A stretch of DNA of 64,000 nucleotides. Source: Arthrobacter pigmenti (GTDB lineage Bacteria; Actinomycetota; Actinomycetes; Actinomycetales; Micrococcaceae). Where the stretch lies: assembly GCF_011927905.1 (NCBI RefSeq), contig NZ_JAATJL010000001.1:2976001-3040000 (forward strand). Reading direction: 5' to 3'. Shown here piece by piece: positions 8,863-19,469 of the stretch (position 1 is the stretch's first letter; each line of letters starts with the position of its first letter). The translations under genes were made by a program, and so were the position numbers. Below the pieces are notes generated by a model, which was not told where the DNA came from, made no database searches, and saw nothing but the letters and a program-made list of their open reading frames with translations.

Positions 8863-9807
8863 ATGAAGTTCACCTATCCGCGCAAGGCAGCAGTCCTGAC
8901 CGTGTCCCTCGCGCTAGCTTTCAGCGCCACCGCATGTAACCGGGGCGGCGATGAAGCGGCAGAGGGTTCGGCGTCGGCCACGCTCGCGCTGTCCACGCTG
9001 AACAACCCATTCTTCGTAGAACTCCGTGACGGAGCAGAGGCCGCTGCCGAAGAGGCCGGCATCGACCTTGAGGTTGTCGACGCGCAGAACGACTCCGCCA
9101 CCCAGACCAACCAGCTCGCGACCGCCGCATCCAGCGGCACCGATGGCGTCATCATCAACCCTGTGGATTCCGACGCCGCGGCCGCCTCTGTCGCGCCGCT
9201 GATCGAGAACGACATCCCCGTCGTCGCTGTTGACCGCGCCGTCAACGGCGCCGAGATCGAGTCCCTCGTCTCCAGCGACAACGTGGCCGGTGGCCGCCAG
9301 GCAGCCGACGCACTCGCAGCCGCGATGGGCGAGGAAGGCCAGGTCATCGTCCTGCAGGGCGTCGCTGGAACCTCCGCCAGCCGTGACCGCGGAGCAGGGT
9401 TCGCCGAGGGCATTGCGGAGTACCCGAATATCGAGGTCGTAGCGATGCAGACCGCCAACTTCGACCGCGCCGAAGCACTGAACGTCGCGACCAACCTCCT
9501 GCAGGCCAACCCGGATGTGACCGGCATCTTCGCCGAGAACGACGAAATGGCACTCGGCGCCATCCAGGCGCTCGGCGAGCGCGCCGGCACCGAAGTGAGC
9601 GTGGTCGGTTTCGACGGCACCGAGGAAGGCCTCGCCGCCATTGAGGCGGGAACCATGGCAGCAACCATCGCGCAGCAGCCGGCCGAACTCGGCAAGCGCG
9701 CCGTTGAAGTTCTCGATCAGCTGCTAGCGGGCGAAACCGTCGAGGAAACCATCCCCGTTCCGGTAACCACCGTGAACTCGGAGAACGTTGGTGAATTCAC
9801 CGAATGA
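8863..9807 (+). CDS. rbsB: Ribose ABC transporter substrate-binding lipoprotein
   Basis: A 314-residue type I periplasmic-binding-protein fold. The N terminus is a lipoprotein signal (MKFTYPRK, hydrophobic stretch, then SATAC with Cys25 as the probable lipidated residue). The mature part begins with ATLALSTLNNPFFVEL, the conserved ribose-binding N lobe, and contains DRAVNG and the NDEMALGAIQAL hinge region. I chose the ATG at 8863 since the signal peptide starts there. The stop overlaps the rbsK start (ATGA). It captures ribose outside the membrane and delivers it to RbsC. Confidence 0.92.
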   Translation: MKFTYPRKAAVLTVSLALAFSATACNRGGDEAAEGSASATLALSTLNNPFFVELRDGAEAAAEEAGIDLEVVDAQNDSATQTNQLATAASSGTDGVIINPVDSDAAAASVAPLIENDIPVVAVDRAVNGAEIESLVSSDNVAGGRQAADALAAAMGEEGQVIVLQGVAGTSASRDRGAGFAEGIAEYPNIEVVAMQTANFDRAEALNVATNLLQANPDVTGIFAENDEMALGAIQALGERAGTEVSVVGFDGTEEGLAAIEAGTMAATIAQQPAELGKRAVEVLDQLLAGETVEETIPVPVTTVNSENVGEFTE

Positions 9808-10754
9808 GCACACAGCCGCCGGGCGTCGTCGTTGTAGGGTCCATCAACGCCGACCTCGTAGTGACACTGGAACGCCACCCCCAGCCGGGCGAAACCCTGC
9901 TGGGGCGGACCATGACGGTGATGCCCGGCGGCAAGGGCGCCAACCAGGCCGTAGCTGCGGCGAAGCTTGGTGCCCCGACCACCATGATCGGCGCCGTGGG
10001 ACAGGACTCCTACACCGACGTCGCACTCTCCGGCCTGCACGCGGCCGGGGTGGACACCACGTCGGTGCATCGCGCGGGAACCACCACGGGAGTGGCCATT
10101 GTGGAGGTTGACGACGACGGCGAGAACACCATTGTGGTGATCCCCGGCGCAAACGGGGAAGTCAGTGAGTCCTTGGTCGGCGCCGCCTCGGATCGGATCG
10201 CCGACGCCGGTGTGCTGGTTCTGCAGGGCGAGATTCCTGCCGCGTCGGTCGCGTCCGCCGTCGCCGCTGCGCACGGGCGGGTGCTGATCAATCTGGCACC
10301 AGTGATTGAGTTGGACCGTGAGACGCTTCTCCGCGCCGATCCGCTGGTGGTCAATGAGCACGAAGGCGCGTTGGTGCTGGCCCAGCTAACCGGGGCACCT
10401 GCGCCGTCGGACCATGCCGATTCATTGGACCATGCCGAAACTGCGCGTTCCCTGCTGGCATGCGGGTTCGGGTCCGTGGTGATCACGCTGGGTGGTTCGG
10501 GTGCTTTGCTGGCCTCCTCCTCGGGCCTGCTTGAGATTGCGGCGCCGTCAGTGCCGGTGGTGGACACGACCGGCGCCGGGGACGCTTTCGTCGGCGCCCT
10601 GGCCGCCCGGCTGGTCATGGGAGATTCCCTGCCCGACGCCGTCCGCGTCGCCGTGCGCGTTGGTGCTTTCGCCGTCGGAGCGGAGGGCGCGCAACCGTCC
10701 TATCCTTCACTGGAAGATGCTCTGCCTCCGGTTTCTGCGGGAGCCGGGGCTTGA
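9804..10754 (+). CDS. rbsK: Ribokinase
   Basis: A 316-residue PfkB-family kinase that phosphorylates ribose to ribose 5-phosphate. Both PfkB signatures are present: GGKGANQAVAAAKLG near residues 35-49 and the C-terminal DTTGAGDAFVGALAARL with the catalytic Asp in TGAGD. The ATG at 9804 overlaps the rbsB stop and the stop overlaps the TTG start of rbsD, so translation is coupled throughout. The length is normal. Confidence 0.94.
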   Translation: MSTQPPGVVVVGSINADLVVTLERHPQPGETLLGRTMTVMPGGKGANQAVAAAKLGAPTTMIGAVGQDSYTDVALSGLHAAGVDTTSVHRAGTTTGVAIVEVDDDGENTIVVIPGANGEVSESLVGAASDRIADAGVLVLQGEIPAASVASAVAAAHGRVLINLAPVIELDRETLLRADPLVVNEHEGALVLAQLTGAPAPSDHADSLDHAETARSLLACGFGSVVITLGGSGALLASSSGLLEIAAPSVPVVDTTGAGDAFVGALAARLVMGDSLPDAVRVAVRVGAFAVGAEGAQPSYPSLEDALPPVSAGAGA

Positions 10755-11134
10755 AGAAACACGGAATACTGAACGGCCCCCTCAACGCCGCGCTCGGCAC
10801 ACTGGGTCACGGACATCTGGTGGTGATCGCGGACTGTGGGCTGCCGCTGCCGGCGTCTGCCGCCGTCGTCGACCTCGCCCTTGTGAAGGGGACGCCACGT
10901 TTTGGCGACGTACTGCGGGCTGTGCTTGACGACGTCGAGATCGAGGGATCCCTGATAGCCAGCGAGGCGTCGGGCAGCGTTATTGAAGAGATTGTCCGGG
11001 CGGAACAGCTGATGCCGGAACTCGTTGCCCACGAGGAGCTGAAGGCTCTGCTGCCGTCAACGCGGCTGATCATCCGGACGGGCGAGGCGACGCCGTTCGC
11101 GAACATTGTGCTGCGCTGCGGGGTGACGTTCTAG
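10751..11134 (+). CDS. rbsD: D-ribose pyranase
   Basis: A 127-residue RbsD/FucU-family protein that interconverts pyranose and furanose forms of ribose. The conserved N-terminal block KKHGILNGPLNAALGTLGHG includes the catalytic His, followed by VVIADCGLPLP. The C terminus has VLRCGVTF. The TTG start at 10751 overlaps the rbsK stop (TTGA). It ends the ribose operon, 4 bases before the convergent gdhA stop. Confidence 0.94.
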   Translation: MKKHGILNGPLNAALGTLGHGHLVVIADCGLPLPASAAVVDLALVKGTPRFGDVLRAVLDDVEIEGSLIASEASGSVIEEIVRAEQLMPELVAHEELKALLPSTRLIIRTGEATPFANIVLRCGVTF

Positions 11135-11138
11135 GTGC

Positions 11139-12488
<1,350 letters not shown>

Positions 12489-12546
12489 CTATCGCTGCAG
12501 AGGTACCGGGCAAGACTATCGCCGCAGCATAAACCCACCGTCAGCG

Positions 12547-12825
12547 TCAGCTCTTCAAGCGCGACTGGAGAATCGGCACACCCGGACCCTCCAGCCTGTC
12601 CAGGTACACGGCGCGGCCCGCCATCGCCATAACCAACGCAAGCGTCGACCCCGACACCAGGGGCCCCTCCCCCGCGATGAAAGAACCGTCGTCGGACTTC
12701 AGCTGCAGGCCTTTCGCATTGCTCAGTCCACGAACTCCGACTGGATCTCGATGAAGTCCCAGTCGCCGACCCCTGACGAATCGGTATGGAATTTCAACCG
12801 TAGGCGCGTTGCATCCCACCTTCAA
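12547..12825 (-). pseudogene. C-terminal remnant of a mycothiol-dependent maleylpyruvate isomerase-family protein
   Basis: A short reading frame of up to 92 residues whose last 55 or so look like the C-terminal end of the actinobacterial TIGR03083/TIGR03086 family. It has a D-rich strand (GLQLKSDDGSF), then GPLVSGSTLALVMAMAGR and LEGPGVPILQSRL. The DinB-like N-terminal domain with its metal-binding histidines is missing, and an in-frame TAA lies a few codons upstream of the first possible start. I therefore read it as a decayed gene. A functional small protein is less likely. Confidence 0.5.
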
Positions 12826-12882
12826 GAAAACCCGCTCTCGAACTTAGTTGACTCAAGCCCCTAAGTCGGCATAGGTTTCATA

Positions 12883-12896
12883 GTGATCTAGATCAC
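12883..12896. promoter_or_regulatory. CRP/GlxR-like palindrome upstream of the namZ-like operon
   Basis: GTGATCTAGATCAC is a perfect 14-bp palindrome that fits the CRP-family consensus GTGA-N6-TCAC. It lies 122 bases upstream of the namZ-like start at 13019 and well beyond the gdhA start. Carbon-responsive control of a sugar-salvage operon by a CRP/GlxR homologue would make sense, but this is inference from the motif. Confidence 0.5.
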
Positions 12897-12909
12897 CTTC
12901 ACATGTCGC

Positions 12910-12980
12910 TTCAACCAATCGGCAGCAGGTGCCCTTTTAAGCCCACCTCCAGCACGACCGGTTGAAACGATACTGCCGAT
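12910..12980 (+). promoter_or_regulatory. Interleaved inverted repeats in the namZ leader
   Basis: Two complementary pairs occur in A-B-A'-B' order: TTCAACC (12910-12916) with GGTTGAA (12960-12966), and ATCGGCAG (12918-12925) with CTGCCGAT (12973-12980). If transcribed, the topology is that of a pseudoknot or of mutually exclusive hairpins. The span lies 39 bases before the namZ-like start. It could also be a split operator. Confidence 0.3.
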
Positions 12981-13018
12981 CAAGTGTTACGCCTCTACAC
13001 CCATCGAAAGGCACCCCC

Positions 13019-14302
13019 ATGTCTATCAACAGAAGAAGTCTGATCCAGGCCTCCGGACTCGGCGCCGTCGCCGCCGTCGCCGCACCGTTTGCACCAAGCG
13101 CCGTCGCGAAGGAGCCCAAGAACAAGAACAAACACACGCTGGTCAATGGGGCCGACGTAGCTGCCGCTGATAACTGGAGCGTCTTCGCCGGCCGCACAAT
13201 CGGCGTCATCACCAACCCAACCGGTGTCCTGTCCAGCTTCCGCACCATTGTCGATGACATGGCGAGCAAGGGCGTCGACGTCGGCGCCGTCTTCGGCCCC
13301 GAGCACGGTTTCCGCGGCACCGCGCAGGACGGCGCAGCCGAGGAAACCTCCGTTGACCCCCGCACCGGCATCACCGTCTATGACACCTACGGCGCATCGG
13401 TAGCAACCTACGCGCGCTTCTACGAGGAGTCCGGCGTTGACACCATCGTGTTCGACATCCAGGACGTCGGCGCCCGCTTCTACACCTACATCTGGACCAT
13501 GTGGGACGCCATGCAGGCAGCCTCGCAGAGCGGACGCCGCTTTGTGGTCCTTGACCGCGCCAATCCGATCGGTGGCCAGGCACGCGGGCCGGTGCTGCAG
13601 GACGGCTTCCAGTCCGGTGTCGGCAAGCTCGGAATCGCGCTGCAGCACGGCATGACGGTCGGCGAGCTCGCGCGCTACTTCAACGCCGTCTTCCTCCCCA
13701 AGGCTGGCCTCGAGCCAATCGACCTCGAAGTGGTCGAGGTGCAAGGCTGGAAGCGGGAAATGACAGGCCCGGACAACCGGGCAACCTGGATCCTCCCCAG
13801 CCCCAACATGCCGACGCCGGAAACCGCCACCCTCTACCCCGGCACTGCCCTGTTCGAGGCCACCAACATGTCCGAGGGACGCGGCACCACCCGCCCCTTC
13901 GAACTCATCGGCGCCCCCTACGTGGACTACCAGTGGGCGGAGGCCCTGAACAGCAAGGGGCTCGACGGCGTCACCTTCCGTGAGGCGTATTTCAACCCGA
14001 CTCTGTCCAAGAATGCTGGTCAGATCTGCGCAGGCGTCCAGGTGCACATCAACGATCACGAGAGCGTCGAAGCCCTCGAAGTGGGCATCCACATGCTCGT
14101 CGAGGCAAAGCGCCTGTACCCGGGGTTCGACTGGCGCGGCGACGGCGGCCGCTGGATGGGTCTGCTCAGCGGATCGGCACGCGCCGCCGAGCAGATCGAC
14201 GCCGGTGCTGACGCCCAAACGATCATCGGCTCCTGGGGCCGCGAACTCGGTCAGTTTGTCCGCGACACCCGGCCTTTCCTCCTCTACCCCGGACGCCGCT
14301 GA
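13019..14302 (+). CDS. NamZ-type (DUF1343) exo-beta-N-acetylmuramidase, Tat-exported
   Basis: A 427-residue DUF1343 protein, the family of exo-beta-N-acetylmuramidase NamZ. Visible family blocks are GVITNPTGVL, FGPEHGFRGTAQDGA, FDIQDVGARFYTYIWTMW, VVLDRANPIGG and LQHGMTVGELARYFN. The N terminus is a twin-arginine signal (MSINRRSLIQ, hydrophobic stretch, then APSAVA), so it acts outside the cell. The ATG at 13019 is preceded by GAAAGG. The following two genes overlap or adjoin and match the amiE and nagZ partners of the Bacillus muropeptide-salvage operon. I infer release of terminal MurNAc from cell-wall fragments. Confidence 0.85.
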   Translation: MSINRRSLIQASGLGAVAAVAAPFAPSAVAKEPKNKNKHTLVNGADVAAADNWSVFAGRTIGVITNPTGVLSSFRTIVDDMASKGVDVGAVFGPEHGFRGTAQDGAAEETSVDPRTGITVYDTYGASVATYARFYEESGVDTIVFDIQDVGARFYTYIWTMWDAMQAASQSGRRFVVLDRANPIGGQARGPVLQDGFQSGVGKLGIALQHGMTVGELARYFNAVFLPKAGLEPIDLEVVEVQGWKREMTGPDNRATWILPSPNMPTPETATLYPGTALFEATNMSEGRGTTRPFELIGAPYVDYQWAEALNSKGLDGVTFREAYFNPTLSKNAGQICAGVQVHINDHESVEALEVGIHMLVEAKRLYPGFDWRGDGGRWMGLLSGSARAAEQIDAGADAQTIIGSWGRELGQFVRDTRPFLLYPGRR

Positions 14303-16095
14303 TGCGCGCGCCACACAAGGCCGGGTACAAGACAGGCGCCGTCCTGGCCATTACGGGAATGATCCTCAGCGGATTCAGCGGAGTGGCCTACGCAGACGAG
14401 AGCCCTGCAGCCCAGCGCAATACGAACGGCGCAGACCATCGCGCCGCGGGAAGGTTCGACATGCCCCTGGACGGGTTCTCACCGGCCAACACGCGCCTGG
14501 TCGAAGGTAACCCCCGTGCCGTCGGCATCCACGACACCTCAACCATTGACGCCGCCTGGGACCAAGTGGAGGCGTACGCGAATCCCACGGACGCCGGCAC
14601 CCGCCCGATGTACGCGTCCGCCGTCGGGCTGATGGCTCATCAGGGACGGATTGTCGGGAAGCACGCCAGTGGATTCTCGCGTCTCTACGCGGACGGCGAC
14701 GGCACCAAACTGCCCGCCGATGAGCAGATCGCGGCCACCGAGGACACCATCTACGACCTCGCCTCGGTGACCAAGCTCTTCACCTCGCTCCTGGTCATGC
14801 AGCAGGTTGAACAGGGGCACCTGGACCTGGACCAGCCGTACGCCGCCTACGTCCACGACTTCGGGAACAACGGCAAGCAAGAGATAACGCTGCGGCAGAT
14901 GCTCACGCACACCTCGGGCCTGAAACCGTGGCTGCCGCTCTGGAGCGCTTATGACACCAAGGCTGAACGCATCCAGGCGGTCATGGAGACCACACCGGAT
15001 GACGAACCCGGAACCGCCTACACCTACAGCGACCTCAACCTGATCGCCCTCGGCGTGCTGGTGGAGCAGGTCACCGGCCAGCGGCTCGATGAAGCGCTGA
15101 CAACCGGAATCACCGGGCCGCTTGGCCTGACCGATACCGGGTACAACCCTCCGGCTAGCAAGCTGCACCGGATCGCGGCCACCGAGTACCAGGAGGCCGC
15201 CGGCCGCGGCATGGTGTGGGGCGAAGTCCATGACGAGAATGCGTGGAGCCTGGGCGGCATTGCGGGTCACGCGGGGATCTTCTCCACCGCCGGTGACATG
15301 GCCGTGCTGGCCCAGACGCTGCTGAACGGCGGTGTCTACCAGGGAGTCCGGATTCTGGAGCAGAGCACCGTCGAGCAACTGTTGCAGAACGAGAACGAGG
15401 AGTTCCCCGGCAACGCGCACGGCCTCGGGTTCGAGCTGAACCAGATGTGGTACATGGGCGGACTCTCCAATCCATCCGCAGCTGGTCACACCGGGTACAC
15501 CGGAACGTCGATCGTCATTGACTACGCATCCCGGTCCTTCGCGATCCTGTTGACCAACCGCGTGCATCCCAGCCGGACCTGGGGGTCCAACAACCCGGCT
15601 CGACGAGTGGTTGCGGACGGCCTCGCCGGCGCCCTCGCTGTAAACCCACAGAAGGGTCCAACCGCCTGGTTCGGCGGTGCCGCCAACAGTTCCGAGGCCA
15701 CCCTGCAGACCAGCGTGACTGTCCCGGACGAAGCCGAGCTGACCTTCGACGTCTTTGCCGACAACGAGACCACTGACGTCTTCGCGCTGGAGACCTCCAC
15801 CGATGGCGGCCAGACCTGGGACCTGCTGCCGTTCGCGGTAACAGGACCGGAGGGAACCGAGCAGACAGATGGCACCTACAACAACCACGGCGAGCGCACC
15901 TGGGGCAAGGCCACGGCCACGCTTCCCGTGGGCGAGCACCTGATCCGCTGGCGCTACACCACGGACGGCAACACCCTTGGCCGCGGCATCTTCGTGGACA
16001 ACATCCAGGTTCACGACGGCAACCGCACCATCCTCAACGGCGAACGCAACGCTGACGCCTTCGAGGCGGACGGGTTCTCGCTCGTACGCCGCTGA
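14302..16095 (+). CDS. Secreted serine hydrolase of the beta-lactamase family, AmiE-like
   Basis: A 597-residue exported protein. A signal peptide (about residues 1-32, ending GVAYA-D) precedes a class C beta-lactamase fold with SVTK (nucleophile Ser155, Lys158), YSD at 242-244 and a GHTGYTG block standing in for the KTG element. After about residue 430 comes a beta-rich domain of about 150 residues (ELTFDVFADNETTDVF, STDGGQTW, GIFVDNIQV) resembling jelly-roll modules of secreted proteins. The ATG overlaps the upstream stop by one base. Between a NamZ-like and a NagZ-like gene, the best guess is a MurNAc-L-Ala amidase like Bacillus AmiE; an esterase or peptidase cannot be excluded. Confidence 0.78.
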   Translation: MRAPHKAGYKTGAVLAITGMILSGFSGVAYADESPAAQRNTNGADHRAAGRFDMPLDGFSPANTRLVEGNPRAVGIHDTSTIDAAWDQVEAYANPTDAGTRPMYASAVGLMAHQGRIVGKHASGFSRLYADGDGTKLPADEQIAATEDTIYDLASVTKLFTSLLVMQQVEQGHLDLDQPYAAYVHDFGNNGKQEITLRQMLTHTSGLKPWLPLWSAYDTKAERIQAVMETTPDDEPGTAYTYSDLNLIALGVLVEQVTGQRLDEALTTGITGPLGLTDTGYNPPASKLHRIAATEYQEAAGRGMVWGEVHDENAWSLGGIAGHAGIFSTAGDMAVLAQTLLNGGVYQGVRILEQSTVEQLLQNENEEFPGNAHGLGFELNQMWYMGGLSNPSAAGHTGYTGTSIVIDYASRSFAILLTNRVHPSRTWGSNNPARRVVADGLAGALAVNPQKGPTAWFGGAANSSEATLQTSVTVPDEAELTFDVFADNETTDVFALETSTDGGQTWDLLPFAVTGPEGTEQTDGTYNNHGERTWGKATATLPVGEHLIRWRYTTDGNTLGRGIFVDNIQVHDGNRTILNGERNADAFEADGFSLVRR

Positions 16096-16155
16096 CAACT
16101 TCCGACCAATCCATCCACTGGGCGCTGACGCCCACCAAGTGAAAGTACTGGAACC

Positions 16156-18183
16156 ATGCATTTGAAGAGACAGGCAACACTGATGACGGCGGCGGCCACC
16201 GCGCTGCTCGTCGCGAGCACGGGCGCGGCCTTCGCGACCGTGCCGACCAACGTCCCAGCCAACACCCCCATTACGACGACCGCGGCACCCAACATCGACG
16301 CGATGATCGCCGACATGACCCTGGACCAGAAGATCGGCCAGATGACCTGGACACATGTGTACGGGTCATCTGCGAACGACACGTCGATGAAGGCCAATAA
16401 CCAGGCACGCTACGGTGTTGATACGCCGGCCGAGGTGGTCGAGAAGTACGATCTGGGCGGCGTGCTCTACTTCGCCTGGTCCGGCAACACAAACAATCCG
16501 GATCAGGTGGCCGGCCTGTCGAACGGTCTGCAGGAAGTCGCCCTGGATGATAGCGGCATTCCGCTGGCCGTGACGATCGACCAGGAAGGCGGACTCGTTG
16601 CCCGCATCGGGCCGCCCGCCACAGTCCTTCCCGGCAACATGGCCCTCGGCGCCACGTTCGACCAGGAGCTGGCCCGGGCACAGGGCGAGATTCTCGGCTC
16701 GGAGATGCGGGCCATGGGCATCAACGTTGACTTCGCTCCTGTCCTGGACCTCAATTCCAACCCGGACAACCCGGTGATCGGAATCCGTTCCATGGGTGAG
16801 GATCCGGACACCGTGAGCGCCCTGGGCGTCGCCCAGATCGAAGGCATGCAGGCCCACAATGTTGGCGCTTCGGCCAAGCACTTCCCCGGCCACGGCGATA
16901 CCTCGGTGGACTCCCACTATGGACTGCCGATCGTCACCTACGACCGCGAAACGCTGAACAAGCACCTGCAGCCGTTCCAGGCCGCGATTGATGCCGGCGT
17001 GGACATGGTCATGACCGCGCACATCATCGTCGAGGCGATCGACCCGGAAATGCCGGGCACGCTCTCGCACAAGGTTCTTACCGGCCTGCTCCGTGACGAG
17101 ATGGGCTTTGAGGGCCTGGTTACCACTGACGCCCTGGACATGGCAGCGATGACCGCTCAGTGGAGCCAGGAGGAGATCTCCGTCATGGCCATCCAGGCCG
17201 GCTCGGACATCCTTCTGAACTCGCCCGACGTCGATGCGTCCTTCGCGGGCGTTCGCGCCGCCGTCGAATCCGGAGAGCTTACAGAGGAACGCATCAACGA
17301 ATCGGTCCGCCGGATCCTCGAGTGGAAGGTCAAGCGCGGAGTGTTCGAGCAGCCGATGGCTGATCTCGGGGCCGTGGACACCGTCGTCGGTAACCCTGAG
17401 CACCTCGCCACGGCCAACACCATATCGGACCGCGCCGTCACCCTTCTGCGCAACGAGGGCGACGTCCTGCCGCTCGATGGGCACGAGTCGGTGCTGATGG
17501 TCGGATCGGGTTCGGGCTGGCCGGAACTGGTTGGGCCGATGCTCATGGATAAGGGCTTCGCCGTCACTGAAGAATACGAAAACGGCAGCTCACCCTCGGC
17601 TGCGTACCGCGAACGTGCGGTCGCTGCGGCGGAGGATGCCGACGTCGTCGTCTTCACCTCGTACAACGCAACCGGCAACGCTGCCCAGCAACAGATGGTG
17701 GCGGCGCTCGCGGAGACGGGTACGCCCGTCGTCGTTATTGCAACCCGCAACCCGTACGACATCAGTGTTTTCCCGGGAGCTGACGCCGTGCTGAACAGCT
17801 ACGGCGTGAAGCCGGTGAATTTCCACGGCGTTGTGCGTGCCATCACGGGTGAAGTGAATCCGACCGGCAAGCTGCCGGTCAACATTCCCGAAGCCGACGG
17901 CGAGGGCATGCTCCTGCCGCTGGGCTTCGGTCTCAGCTACGCCACCGAAGTGGTCCCTGCGGAGCCAATGTTTGATGACCGGCCGGGCCGAGGGCAGGAC
18001 ACCCTGACCATTCCCGCCGTGGAGGGCGTGGATTACCTGGTCAACGGCGAGGTGGTCGCAGCGGGGTCCCACCGGAAGCTCCGCGACACCGTCACCGTCA
18101 CAGCCGTGGCGCAGGAGGGCTACGTGCTCGACGACGGCGCCACCACTGAGTGGAGCGACACCTTCACAACCGGGAGGCCATAA
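16156..18183 (+). CDS. Secreted glycoside hydrolase family 3 beta-N-acetylglucosaminidase, NagZ-like
   Basis: A 675-residue GH3 protein. A signal peptide (MHLKRQATLM, hydrophobic stretch, GAAFA) is followed by the TIM-barrel domain with the NagZ hallmark KHFPGHGDTSVDSH (His-Asp acid/base loop near residue 241) and the nucleophile in TTDALDM (Asp325). A C-terminal GH3 alpha/beta domain is present, as in the two-domain Bacillus NagZ. The last 60 residues (TLTIPAVEGVDYLVNGE onward) look like a small beta extension. Third gene of the cluster; it would remove GlcNAc before NamZ removes MurNAc. A strong terminator follows. Confidence 0.88.
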   Translation: MHLKRQATLMTAAATALLVASTGAAFATVPTNVPANTPITTTAAPNIDAMIADMTLDQKIGQMTWTHVYGSSANDTSMKANNQARYGVDTPAEVVEKYDLGGVLYFAWSGNTNNPDQVAGLSNGLQEVALDDSGIPLAVTIDQEGGLVARIGPPATVLPGNMALGATFDQELARAQGEILGSEMRAMGINVDFAPVLDLNSNPDNPVIGIRSMGEDPDTVSALGVAQIEGMQAHNVGASAKHFPGHGDTSVDSHYGLPIVTYDRETLNKHLQPFQAAIDAGVDMVMTAHIIVEAIDPEMPGTLSHKVLTGLLRDEMGFEGLVTTDALDMAAMTAQWSQEEISVMAIQAGSDILLNSPDVDASFAGVRAAVESGELTEERINESVRRILEWKVKRGVFEQPMADLGAVDTVVGNPEHLATANTISDRAVTLLRNEGDVLPLDGHESVLMVGSGSGWPELVGPMLMDKGFAVTEEYENGSSPSAAYRERAVAAAEDADVVVFTSYNATGNAAQQQMVAALAETGTPVVVIATRNPYDISVFPGADAVLNSYGVKPVNFHGVVRAITGEVNPTGKLPVNIPEADGEGMLLPLGFGLSYATEVVPAEPMFDDRPGRGQDTLTIPAVEGVDYLVNGEVVAAGSHRKLRDTVTVTAVAQEGYVLDDGATTEWSDTFTTGRP

Positions 18184-18234
18184 CTCCCGCTCCTCCTGAT
18201 CGATTCCGTGCAGGTTTGACGGGCCTCAATGCCA

Positions 18235-18270
18235 AAACCTCGGCGTGTCTCAACGGACACGCCGAGGTTT
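18235..18270. terminator. Bidirectional hairpin terminator
   Basis: A perfect 15-bp stem, AAACCTCGGCGTGTC (18235-18249) and GACACGCCGAGGTTT (18256-18270), with a 6-base loop. It lies between the convergent nagZ-like gene and the alcohol dehydrogenase gene. The A-run on one side and T-run on the other make it usable on both strands. Confidence 0.85.
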
Positions 18271-18293
18271 CGGTTTAAACCTGCGACGAATGG

Positions 18294-19337
18294 TTAGAGC
18301 GTCGACGTATCGATCACGAACCGGTACCGCACGTCCGAGGCGAGAACGCGCTCGTACGCTTCGTTGATCTTCTCGGCCGGGATGACCTCGATCTCTGCGC
18401 CCAGCTGGTGCTCGGCGCAGAAGTCCAGCATCTCCTGGGTTTCGCGGATACCGCCGATCGCTGATCCGGCGAAGGACCGGCGTCCACCGATCAGCGCCAT
18501 CGCGTTCACGGGCAGCGGCTCAGCGGGAGCACCGACGTTCACCAGCGCACCGTCGAGCGAGAGCAGGCCCAGGTAGTCGCTGATGTTGATCGAAGCGCTC
18601 ACGGTGTTGATGATCAGGTCGAAGGATCCGGCCAGCTCCGTGAAGGTGTTCTCGTCGCTGGTGGCGTAGTAGCGGTCGGCACCGAGACGGAGCCCGTCCT
18701 CCTGCTTCTTCAGCGACTGGGACAGCACCGTAACGTCAGCACCCATCGCGTGGGCGAGTTTGACGGTCATGTGACCGAGACCGCCGAGGCCGACGACGGC
18801 AACCTTCTTACCGGACCCGGCACCCCAGTGGCGCAGCGGCGAGTAAGTGGTGATGCCGGCGCACAAAAGGGGCGCGGCGACGTCGAGCTCGATACCCTCG
18901 GGAATGCGGACCACGAAGTCCTCTGCCACCACAACGTGGGTGGAGTAGCCGCCCTGGGTGATCGAGCCGTCGCGGTCAACAGCGCCGTAGGTGCCGGTCA
19001 TGCCTTTGAGGCAGTACTGCTCTTCGCCTGCCTTGCAGTTCTTGCACTCGCGGCAGGAGTTGACCATGCAGCCCACGCCCACGCGGTCACCGACAGCGTG
19101 CCTGGTGACGTTCGAGCCGACTTCCGTGACGACGCCGGCAATTTCGTGCCCGGGTGCCAGGGGATACTGCTGCGGACCCCAGTCACCGCGGACGGTGTGG
19201 ATGTCCGAGTGGCAGATGCCTGCGAACTTGATCTCGATCAGGACGTCATCGGGGCCAACGTCCCGGCGCTCGATGGTTGTCGGGATGAGGTCTTCGGTTG
19301 CGGATAGTGCGGAGTAAGCGGAAACGGTGGTGGGCAA
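18294..19337 (-). CDS. Zinc-dependent NAD(P) alcohol dehydrogenase
   Basis: A 347-residue medium-chain dehydrogenase. The catalytic zinc ligands are in [16 protein letters not shown] and the PGHEIAGVV block. The structural zinc site is [15 protein letters not shown]. The Rossmann fold has [22 protein letters not shown] split by a VVGLGGLG motif. It resembles the YahK/AdhA branch, which reduces aldehydes with NADPH. I start it at TTG 19337 because GAGGAG lies 6 bases upstream; a start at 19379 would add 14 unconserved residues. It is divergent from the Xre regulator. Confidence 0.88.
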   Translation of the reverse strand: MPTTVSAYSALSATEDLIPTTIERRDVGPDDVLIEIKFAGICHSDIHTVRGDWGPQQYPLAPGHEIAGVVTEVGSNVTRHAVGDRVGVGCMVNSCRECKNCKAGEEQYCLKGMTGTYGAVDRDGSITQGGYSTHVVVAEDFVVRIPEGIELDVAAPLLCAGITTYSPLRHWGAGSGKKVAVVGLGGLGHMTVKLAHAMGADVTVLSQSLKKQEDGLRLGADRYYATSDENTFTELAGSFDLIINTVSASINISDYLGLLSLDGALVNVGAPAEPLPVNAMALIGGRRSFAGSAIGGIRETQEMLDFCAEHQLGAEIEVIPAEKINEAYERVLASDVRYRFVIDTSTL

Positions 19338-19469
19338 GGAAATCTCCTCAGATCGATCGTGCGGACTGCTATCAATCAAACACCCTCGCCGGTCGATGTG
19401 GGAGTTCCGGCTTGTCCCGGTACTGCCAGTCCCTCCCTGGCGGGCCGTGAGTCGTCGTACCGTTGGAGC

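Noticed and set aside
14539..16356. 605-codon minus-strand open frame antisense to the AmiE-like gene
   Set aside because: It is a high-GC shadow of the plus-strand gene, which has a signal peptide and catalytic motifs; the antisense product is low-complexity.
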